From the NCBI GenBank assembly GCA_035534495.1, contig DATLRW010000173.1:1-29451 (forward strand): 29,451 nucleotides of DNA, read 5' to 3'. Source of the DNA: JAKASX01 sp035534495 (GTDB lineage Bacteria > Acidobacteriota > Terriglobia > Acidiferrales > UBA7541). The notes below the pieces were generated by a model that was not told where the DNA came from, made no database searches, and saw nothing but the letters and a program-made list of their open reading frames with translations. The first letter of the stretch is position 1; every line of letters begins with the position of its first letter. Positions 23,715 to 29,451 of this stretch are shown piece by piece. A program made the position numbers and the translations under genes.

Positions 23715-24943
23715 GAGCTTCGGCGATCCATCCGGCTTCCCATCCCCGGAGCGACCGGACGGGCGCGGCCGCCGGGTGCCCCAATTGCGGCTCCTCCCGG
23801 TTCACCATTTTTCACGAAGTCGCCGGCGTTCCGGTTCACAGCTGTCTGCTTCTCGATCGCGCCGACCAGGCCCGCGCTTTTCCGACGGGAAACCTCGCGC
23901 TGGGCTTTTGCCGCTCCTGTGGATTCATTTTCAATTCCGCCTACGATCCCGCGATGCGCGGTTACGCCGCCGGTTACGAGGAGCAGCAATCCTTTTCGCC
24001 CCGCTTCAACGGGTTCGCCCGCCAGCTGGCCGGGGATCTGATCGATCGCTACGAGCTGAAGGACAAGAGAATCCTGGAGATCGGATGCGGCAAAGGCGAT
24101 TTCCTGGCGTTGCTCTGCGAGCTGGGCGGGAACGAGGGCATTGGCGTCGATCCGGCATGCGACCCGCAACGCGTCGCCGGACCGGCAAAAGGGTCGCTGC
24201 AATGGATCCCGGATTACTATTCGGAAGCGCATGGCTCCCTTGGCGCCGATCTGGTCTGCTGTCGCCATACGCTCGAGCACATCCCGAACACGTTCGAATT
24301 CCTCCGCCTGGTGCGGCGCGCGATCGGCGAGAGGCCCGAAACGCTGGTTTTCTTCGAAGTGCCGGATGTCGGCCGCGTGCTCCGGGAGATTGCGTTCTGG
24401 GACATCTATTACGAGCACTGCTCCTATTTCACTCTCGGATCGCTGGCGAGTCTTTTCGCCTCCTGTGACTTTTCCGTTTTGCGAGCCCGAAAGGGATTCG
24501 ACGACCAGTATCTGCTGCTCGACGCGCGGCCGAGGCTCGCCTCTTCCTCCGCGCCGCCCATGGAGCTGGATCTGGCCCCGGAAGAGACGGAGCGGGAAGT
24601 TGAGCGCTTTGTGAAGGGCTACGCGGAGAAAATCGGCTGGTGGAGACGCTTCCTGCAGGAGGCGGGCGGGGCGGGGAAGCGTGTGGCCATATGGGGCTCC
24701 AGCTCGAAGTGCGTCTCCTTCCTGACCACGCTCGGGATCGGCGGCGAGATCGATGCGGTGGTTGACATCAATCCGTACCGTCACGGCAAGTTCCTCCCCG
24801 GCAGCGGCCACCAGATTCGCCCTCCGGAATTCCTGCGCGACTACCGTCCGGACGTTGTCATCCTCATGAACCCCATCTACCGAGAAGAGGTTGGCCGCCA
24901 TTTGCGGCAAATGGGGCTCGCGCCGGAGATCGTAGCGGTCTGA
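23711..24943 (+). CDS. Class I methyltransferase with zinc and C-terminal domains, paralogue 1
   Basis: 410 aa; ATG overlaps the previous stop (ATGA). Same three-part layout as the sugar C-methyltransferases: C23-x2-C26 and C67-x2-C70 (zinc), ILEIGCGKGDFLALL (motif I), VCCRHTLEHIPN, Y233-Y-E235-H236 in the catalytic position, and a C-terminal GKRVAIWGSSSKCVSFL with VVDINPYRHGKFLPGSG. Motif I (E-I-G-C-G-x-G) is of the ordinary methyltransferase kind, unlike E-L-A-S-N-D-G of the upstream gene, so it belongs to a different subfamily. It is most like the methyltransferase gene at 25195. Tyr, Glu and His of the active site are all kept. Probably methylates a nucleotide-sugar or glycan residue; carbon or oxygen acceptor is not decided. 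Confidence 0.88.
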   Translation: MRASAIHPASHPRSDRTGAAAGCPNCGSSRFTIFHEVAGVPVHSCLLLDRADQARAFPTGNLALGFCRSCGFIFNSAYDPAMRGYAAGYEEQQSFSPRFNGFARQLAGDLIDRYELKDKRILEIGCGKGDFLALLCELGGNEGIGVDPACDPQRVAGPAKGSLQWIPDYYSEAHGSLGADLVCCRHTLEHIPNTFEFLRLVRRAIGERPETLVFFEVPDVGRVLREIAFWDIYYEHCSYFTLGSLASLFASCDFSVLRARKGFDDQYLLLDARPRLASSSAPPMELDLAPEETEREVERFVKGYAEKIGWWRRFLQEAGGAGKRVAIWGSSSKCVSFLTTLGIGGEIDAVVDINPYRHGKFLPGSGHQIRPPEFLRDYRPDVVILMNPIYREEVGRHLRQMGLAPEIVAV

Positions 24944-25032
24944 AGGGCTATCCGGTCTTTTGGCCGGTCTCGGCGAAGGGTCAAAAGCGGGAAGACTTTA
25001 TCCAAAGTGTGAAATTGCTTTCGATGGGCGGG

Positions 25033-25048
25033 CGGCAGAATTCTTGCA
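25033..25048 (+). promoter_or_regulatory. Sigma-54-like -24/-12 promoter before the third methyltransferase
   Basis: CGGCAGAATTCTTGCA: GGCA, A at position 8, and TTGCA agree with the consensus, with exact GG-N10-GC spacing; the first T is C. It lies in the 251-bp gap after the preceding operon. Predicted start near 25060, leader about 135 nt to the ATG at 25195. Nothing else recognisable is in this gap. Confidence 0.5.
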
Positions 25049-25194
25049 ACGCGCAGAATCCCGGGGGGTTAGTCGGGCATGGCCGATTTCGCGCTGGAAG
25101 CCCAATTGCATGCCAGTAATTAGCAGAAACCACCCGAAACAATTACGTCTGCGCGCGGGGCGAGGACGCGAGGAACCAATTGTCCAGGAACCAA

Positions 25195-26394
25195 ATGGCG
25201 GAAAATGGCGGGACCGACTTCGGTTGCCCGGTTTGTGCGCATGGTGAGATTGAGACCTTCTTTGAGATCCCGGAATTTCCCACTCTCTCCAATGTGTTGC
25301 TGAAGACCGCCGAAGCTGCCATCGAATGGCCCAAAGCGCCGATTCGGTTGGGGTTTTGCCGCGGCTGCGGTTGGGTCGGAAATACGGCTTTCGACGCCCG
25401 GCTGCTGAAGTACGGGGAGCACTACGAGAATTCGCTGCACTATTCGACCGTCTTTCAGACCTATGCCGATCGCCTGGCCCGCCACCTGTTTCGCCGCTTC
25501 GATCTGAAAAGGAAGGATCTGATCGAGATTGGGTGCGGGCAGGGGGATTTTCTCTATTCGCTCTGCCAGATCGGACACAATCGTGGCGTGGGATTCGATC
25601 CCAGCTTCGCCCCCGAACGGGCGCGGGCAAACGGCCATGAGGATATTCGCTTTGTTCGCGACTACTATTCGGCCGCCTTCGATGCCTATCACTGCGACTT
25701 TCTCTGCTGCCGCCACGTTCTCGAGCATATCGAGAATCCGGCCGCGTTTCTCGATGAGATTCGGCGTTCGCTCGGCCGGAGCCGGCAGGCGAAACTGTAT
25801 TTCGAGGTGCCCAACGGGCTCTACACGCTGCGCGAGATGGGTATCTGGGACCCCATCTATGAGCACCGGTCCTATTTTTCCCGGCATGCGCTCCGGCATC
25901 TGTTTGTCTCGGCCGGGTTTCGCATTCTCAGCATGCGCGAGCGGTTCGGACGGCAGTATCTGGGTCTCGATGCCGATTTGCGCTCGAACGGAAAAGCCGG
26001 CGCGCCCCCCGCGCAGCAACAGAGGCAACTCCAGCGGCTCGCCGGCGATGTGCGCCAATTCGCCCAGGCCTACCGGGAAAAGGTCGCGCAGCACCGCGCC
26101 TTCCTCTGCGAGTCCAGGCGCTCGGGCCGAAGAGTGGCCCTGTGGGGCGCCGGCGCCAAGGCCGTCAATTTTCTGAACGTCTTTCGCGGCGAAGAAGCGA
26201 TTGAATTCGTCGTCGACCAGAATCCTTTCAAGCAAGGCATGTTCATTCCGGGCACAGGTCAAAAGATCGTTTCCCCGGAGTTTCTGCTCGACTACCACCC
26301 TGATTCCGTGATCGTGATGAACCCCTTATACGGACGAGAGGTGGCCGGGAAGCTGGAAGCCCTGGGACTTCACATGGAGGTGCGCTCGGCATGA
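25195..26394 (+). CDS. Class I methyltransferase with zinc and C-terminal domains, paralogue 2
   Basis: 399 aa. ATG at 25195 is preceded by CAGGAA at good spacing; a TTG 15 nt earlier is an alternative. Zinc Cys pairs are C11-x2-C14 and C55-x2-C58. SAM motif I is LIEIGCGQGDFLYSLC, followed by FLCCRHVLEHIENPAAFLDE. In the catalytic string, I221-Y222-E223-H224 aligns with Y-Y-E-H of the 23711 gene and Y-H-E-H of the 22485 gene, so the first Tyr is Ile here. The C-terminal domain has GRRVALWGAGAKAVNFL and FVVDQNPFKQGMFIPGTG, close to the 23711 protein, and both end with a similar MNP-[LI]-Y segment. This is a duplicated pair split between two operons. It probably modifies a sugar; loss of the Tyr hints at a changed substrate or position. 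Confidence 0.88.
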   Translation: MAENGGTDFGCPVCAHGEIETFFEIPEFPTLSNVLLKTAEAAIEWPKAPIRLGFCRGCGWVGNTAFDARLLKYGEHYENSLHYSTVFQTYADRLARHLFRRFDLKRKDLIEIGCGQGDFLYSLCQIGHNRGVGFDPSFAPERARANGHEDIRFVRDYYSAAFDAYHCDFLCCRHVLEHIENPAAFLDEIRRSLGRSRQAKLYFEVPNGLYTLREMGIWDPIYEHRSYFSRHALRHLFVSAGFRILSMRERFGRQYLGLDADLRSNGKAGAPPAQQQRQLQRLAGDVRQFAQAYREKVAQHRAFLCESRRSGRRVALWGAGAKAVNFLNVFRGEEAIEFVVDQNPFKQGMFIPGTGQKIVSPEFLLDYHPDSVIVMNPLYGREVAGKLEALGLHMEVRSA

Positions 26395-26428
26395 ACGCCG
26401 CGCTAATCCGGTGCAGGAGGTAGGTGCC

Positions 26429-27343
26429 ATGCCAACTGTTTTCGTCGATTCGCCGGTATCCGATCCGGTCCGCCGTAAGCGTCTTTACGAAGGGGAGCTT
26501 TTCGCCTTTGAACCGAAGCCGAGTTCGGTCGCGCTTTGTGAGTTTGCGCGAAGCATGATCGAAGAAGCGTTTGGGGGTATCGACCCGCGATACGCGCAGT
26601 TTGAGATGCCGGTTGAGCGGTACGTCGAGATCGTCGCGCCTCTCAAGCCGAGCTTTATTCATCATCCGAAGACGATGGAACTCTTGAAAGCCACAGTCGT
26701 GGAATTTGGTTGCGATCTGGACCGGACCTACATCGATGTCCCCCGGCTGCGGATGGTCACGCACGGCGGCTATCTGACTTCGGGCGTCGGCTACGCTCAT
26801 CATCCCCATCGCGACACCTGGTATTCGGCTCCCATGTGCCAGCTGAACTGGTGGTTGCCGATTTACGAGATCGAATTGGAAAGCGCGATGGCCTTCCATC
26901 CACGGTATTGGAACCGGCCGGTGCAAAACAGCTCCGGTGAATTCAACTATTACGAATGGAACGCGGTCGGCAGGAGAACGGCCGCTCAACAGATTCAATC
27001 GGACACGCGGAAACAGCCTCATGCGCTCGAACCGCTCGAACTCGAGCCGGAGGTCCGCCTGGTGCCGCCGCCGGGCGGTGTGATCCAGTTTTCCGCGGCG
27101 CAATTGCATTCGACGGTTCCGAATACCTCCGGGCGGGCGCGTTACAGCATCGATTTCCGGACCTTTCATCTCGACGATGCGGCCGCGCGGAAAGGCGCCC
27201 CGAATCTCGATTCGGCGCCGACGGGCACTTCGCTGCGCGATTTCGTCCGGGGAACCGACTTCGCGCCTATTGGGAAAGAGGTCGTAACGCTTTATGACGC
27301 GGGGAATGGTGTGAGCAAAGGGGAGTTGATCTTCCGGCCCTAG
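26429..27343 (+). CDS. Putative Fe(II)/2-oxoglutarate dioxygenase (phytanoyl-CoA dioxygenase-like)
   Basis: 304 aa. An AGGAGGT Shine-Dalgarno seven nt before the ATG at 26429 fixes the start. Candidate double-stranded beta-helix ligands: H127-x-D129 in HHPHRDTW, distal His227 in AAQLHSTVPN, and Arg236/Arg238 soon after (GRARYS) to hold the 2-oxoglutarate carboxylate. WWLPIYEIELESAMAFHPRYW and GGVIQFSAAQLH resemble phytanoyl-CoA dioxygenase-like enzymes. Such enzymes hydroxylate or otherwise oxidise C-H bonds, using O2 and 2-oxoglutarate. In this setting the substrate may be a methyl-branched sugar or an amino-acid or lipid decoration (inference). The stop codon TAG is formed where a palindromic element begins, so the original C-terminus may have been different. 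Family sure to a moderate degree; substrate unknown. Confidence 0.75.
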   Translation: MPTVFVDSPVSDPVRRKRLYEGELFAFEPKPSSVALCEFARSMIEEAFGGIDPRYAQFEMPVERYVEIVAPLKPSFIHHPKTMELLKATVVEFGCDLDRTYIDVPRLRMVTHGGYLTSGVGYAHHPHRDTWYSAPMCQLNWWLPIYEIELESAMAFHPRYWNRPVQNSSGEFNYYEWNAVGRRTAAQQIQSDTRKQPHALEPLELEPEVRLVPPPGGVIQFSAAQLHSTVPNTSGRARYSIDFRTFHLDDAAARKGAPNLDSAPTGTSLRDFVRGTDFAPIGKEVVTLYDAGNGVSKGELIFRP

Positions 27344-27485
27344 CAGGGTGCTGAAAAGCCTGTTGAGCTGTCATTCCGAGCCCGCCGCGGCGGGCGAGGG
27401 ATCTGCTTTTCGTTGGAAACAAGCAGATTCCTCACCCCGGCAAATAGCGCCGGGGTTCGGAATGACAATTTTTCAGCATCCTGCT
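27342..27485. repeat. 144-bp nested palindromic element (MITE/REP-like)
   Basis: Outer inverted repeats AGCAGGGTGCTGAAAA (27342-27357) and its near-complement (27470-27485) differ at one position. Inside lies a perfect TGTCATTCCGA/TCGGAATGACA pair (27369-27379, 27457-27467), then three hairpin arms. These are CCCGCCG/CGGCGGG (27381-27394), GAGGGATCTGCTT/AAGCAGATTCCTC with one mismatch (27396-27433) and CCCCGG/CCGGGG (27435-27455). It codes for nothing. GTCATTCCGAG-type palindromes are dispersed in many soil-bacterial genomes, as I recall. It separates the dioxygenase and ABC permease genes, and its first two bases complete the TAG stop of the dioxygenase gene. No target duplication is evident. 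As RNA it would form a three-arm structure that may act as a terminator. Confidence 0.85.
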
Positions 27486-27520
27486 GGGCGCGAGCCGGGC
27501 GGTGGGAGGATAACGGCCAG

Positions 27521-28306
27521 ATGTTACTGCGATGGTGGAAAAATACGTGGCCCTACCGGGAATTGTTCTTCTTCCTGGCGTGGCGGGACGTGAAGATCCG
27601 ATACCGTCAAACGGTTCTCGGCGCTGCATGGGCCGTCTTGCAGCCGCTGGTGACGATGTTGATCTTCACGGTGCTCTTTGGCCGGATGGCCAAGGTGCCG
27701 AGCGAGGGCATACCGTATCCCTTGTTTTCCTATAGCGGTCTGCTGCTGTGGACGTACTTTTCGGTGGCTCTTAGTGGGGGGGCGGGTGCCTTGGTTGGCA
27801 GTTCGGAACTGATCCGCAAGGTCTATTTCCCCCGCGAGGCTTTGCCGGCCGCGCCGATCCTGGCCGCGCTGGTCGACCTGGGCGTCGGCATGATTCTGCT
27901 GGTCGGGTTGATGCTGTATTACCACGCGTCGTTCACCTGGCATCTGTTGTTCCTGCCGCTGCTGGTTCTGGAATTGCTGCTCTTCGTCATGGCCGTCAGT
28001 CTGGCGCTCGCGGCGGTGAACGTGAAGTACCGTGACGTCAAGCATGCGCTGCCGTTCGTGATCCAGTTGTGGATGTTCTTGAGTCCGGTCATTTATCCGA
28101 CCAACATGGTTCCCGAGCGTTACCGCTTTTTGCTCGCGCTCAATCCGCTTACGGGCATTATCGAAACCTGGCGCGCGTGCATTTTCCCGGGCCGGAATAT
28201 GCCCTGGTCCCTGCTCGAAGTCTCCATTGGGATGACCGTGCTTATCTTCTTCCTGGGTGCGAGCTATTTCAAAAGCGCCGAACGAGCCTTTGCCGACGTC
28301 ATTTAG
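27521..28306 (+). CDS. wzm: ABC-2 type polysaccharide export permease (Wzm-like)
   Basis: 261 aa, about six membrane helices. The cytoplasmic N-terminus, WPYRELFFFLAWRDVKIRYRQTVLGAAWAVLQPL, is the hallmark of O-antigen/teichoic acid/capsule exporters (Wzm/TagG/RfbA). LIRKVYFPREALP and NVKYRDVKHALPFVIQLWMFLSPVIYP are two further family signatures. It forms the channel that carries a lipid-linked completed glycan across the inner membrane, powered by the ATPase encoded next (14-nt gap). The ATG at 27521 has GGAGG about 12 nt upstream, somewhat far. Longer frames reach into the palindromic element and are not supported. A Wzm/Wzt pair implies that the glycan is completed in the cytoplasm, rather than polymerised in the periplasm by Wzy. 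Confidence 0.92.
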   Translation: MLLRWWKNTWPYRELFFFLAWRDVKIRYRQTVLGAAWAVLQPLVTMLIFTVLFGRMAKVPSEGIPYPLFSYSGLLLWTYFSVALSGGAGALVGSSELIRKVYFPREALPAAPILAALVDLGVGMILLVGLMLYYHASFTWHLLFLPLLVLELLLFVMAVSLALAAVNVKYRDVKHALPFVIQLWMFLSPVIYPTNMVPERYRFLLALNPLTGIIETWRACIFPGRNMPWSLLEVSIGMTVLIFFLGASYFKSAERAFADVI

Positions 28307-28319
28307 GGGAACCAGACAA

Positions 28320-29451
28320 ATGCCACATGCCATTGCCGCCGAACATCTGACAAAACAGTATACGATTGGCCAAATGGCTCACGAAACCATGATCCGCGAT
28401 GCCCTTGCGAAACTGGTGCGCCGTCCCTTTGGCCGGCGCAATCCCAAGGATGACACGACGATCCTGGCGCTCAGCGATGTCTCGTTTGCCGTCGAGCCCG
28501 GCGGCGTCGTGGGGATCATCGGCAGGAACGGCGCCGGCAAGAGCACGCTGCTGAAAATCCTGTCCCGGATTACCTGGCCCACCTCGGGAACGGTCGACAT
28601 CCGGGGCCGCGTGGCTTCGCTCCTCGAAGTTGGCACCGGTTTCCACGAAGAACTCACCGGCCGGGAAAACATCTATCTGAACGGTTCGATCCTGGGTATG
28701 AAGAAGCGGGAAATCGACGCCCGGCTCGACGAAATCATCGATTTCGCCGGAATCGGGCGATTCCTCGATACCCCCATCAAGCGCTATTCCTCCGGCATGC
28801 GTCTGCGTCTCGGGTTCGCGGTCGCCGCGCATCTCCAGACCGAAGTTCTTCTCGTGGACGAAGTGCTGGCGGTGGGCGATTTCGAGTTCCAGGAGAAATG
28901 CCTTTCGAAACTTGAGAATCTTCATCAGAGTGGCCGGACGGTGCTCTTTATCTCGCATAACGTAGCGGCGATCGAGCACCTGTGCCCGCGCACGATCTGG
29001 ATCGACCAAGGCCGGGTGCGCCAGGACGGCGAGACAAAAAATGTGATTCGCGACTACTTAGCACATTTCTCAGGGAGTCTGCGTACCGGCTCGAATCTGG
29101 CTGACATACAGGAACGCAAGGGAACGGGCGAGATCCGATACACGGGAATCGAATTCCTGGATGTGGCAGGCCATCTCAAACCCGTCGTCCGTAGCGGCGA
29201 TGAGCTGACCATACGGCTCCGGTACAACGCGGCGAGGAGTTTACATAACGCGGAGTTCGGAATGGAGTTGCATACAGATAAGGGAACGCACGTGGCCAGT
29301 ATTTGCACCTCGGTATCCGGATGGCGAGTCCCTTATTTGTCAGCGGGAGAAGGGTATGTTGAAGTGGCGCTCGAAGGGCTCAATCTCATGCCCGGCCGCT
29401 ACTCGATCTCCCTTTGGGCCAGCGGACCCACGAGAAAAGGCTGGGACGTTC
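28320..29451 (+). CDS. wzt: ABC polysaccharide export ATPase (Wzt-like) with C-terminal glycan-recognition domain, 3' truncated by window end
   Basis: 377 codons with no stop before the end of the window. ATP-binding cassette: Walker A G68-R-N-G-A-G-K-S75, signature YSSGMRLRLGF at 156-166 (the SSGM variant normal in Wzt/TagH), Walker B VLLVDE with Asp180-Glu181, D-loop region AVGDFEFQEKC, and H-loop His213 in SHN. The N-terminal insertion with IRDALAKLVRRPF before strand 1 is also usual in this family. From about residue 250 a beta-rich region starts (GEIRYTGIEFLD, GDELTIRLRY, NAEFGMELHT, GYVEVALEGLNLMPGRYSISLW). This is the Wzt C-terminal carbohydrate-binding domain that checks the terminal modification of the chain before export in characterised systems. 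Start ATG with GGGGAA upstream. The pair powers export of the finished lipid-linked glycan. Confidence 0.92.
   Translation, partial: MPHAIAAEHLTKQYTIGQMAHETMIRDALAKLVRRPFGRRNPKDDTTILALSDVSFAVEPGGVVGIIGRNGAGKSTLLKILSRITWPTSGTVDIRGRVASLLEVGTGFHEELTGRENIYLNGSILGMKKREIDARLDEIIDFAGIGRFLDTPIKRYSSGMRLRLGFAVAAHLQTEVLLVDEVLAVGDFEFQEKCLSKLENLHQSGRTVLFISHNVAAIEHLCPRTIWIDQGRVRQDGETKNVIRDYLAHFSGSLRTGSNLADIQERKGTGEIRYTGIEFLDVAGHLKPVVRSGDELTIRLRYNAARSLHNAEFGMELHTDKGTHVASICTSVSGWRVPYLSAGEGYVEVALEGLNLMPGRYSISLWASGPTRKGWDV

Noticed and set aside
24960..25247. 95-codon frame in the gap before the third methyltransferase
   Set aside because: No ribosome-binding site, composition unlike a real protein, and it overlaps the better-supported gene start at 25195.

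Overview
The window is G+C-rich and almost entirely given over to extracellular polysaccharide (glycan) biosynthesis and export. Two genes resemble families tied to the XrtA (exosortase A)/EPS system: an asparagine-synthase-like amidotransferase and a FemAB-like protein. Together with an IPT/TIG-domain lipoprotein and a palindromic GTCATTCCGAG-type interspersed repeat, they suggest an Acidobacteriota-like soil or sediment bacterium. That assignment is inference; no phylogenetic marker gene is present.

Layout. (A) 3-10355 (+): nine tightly packed or overlapping genes. They encode a 5'-truncated GT4 glycosyltransferase, a NodB-type polysaccharide deacetylase, an ATP-grasp ligase, a PHP phosphoesterase, GT4, membrane GT2, GT4, GT4-like, and the XrtA-type amidotransferase. 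(B) 10609-12788 (+): a nucleotide-sugar epimerase/dehydratase and a GT4-like enzyme. (C) 15643-12888 (-): a PAP2-like membrane protein and a lipoprotein with two IPT/TIG domains plus a jelly-roll-like C-terminus. (D) 15784-16815 (+): the FemAB-like protein. (E) 17220-20308 (+): a methyltransferase translationally coupled to a kinase-fold protein with a degraded catalytic loop, then a GT2. (F) 20641-24943 (+): glucose-1-phosphate cytidylyltransferase, an SDR sugar-modifying enzyme, a sugar C-methyltransferase and a second related methyltransferase. (G) 25195-29451 (+): a third methyltransferase of the same architecture, a 2-oxoglutarate/Fe(II) dioxygenase-like protein, a 144-bp nested palindromic element, and an ABC polysaccharide exporter (Wzm-like permease and Wzt-like ATPase with the start of a C-terminal glycan-recognition domain, cut by the window end).

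How the parts may work together (inference): NDP-sugars, including a CDP-activated C-methyl-branched sugar, are made by the SDR, RfbF and methyltransferase genes. At least seven glycosyltransferases assemble a chain. Amidotransferase, ATP-grasp, FemAB, deacetylase and dioxygenase decorate it, and Wzm/Wzt exports it, perhaps after end-capping by the methyltransferase/kinase-fold pair.

The most notable non-coding signal is a set of sigma-54-like -24/-12 elements (GG-N8-TTGC). One lies in the intergenic gap before each of five transcription units (B, C, E, F, G), each on the strand of the gene it precedes. No exosortase, PEP-CTERM protein, flippase, polymerase, tRNA, rRNA, CRISPR or transposase was seen.
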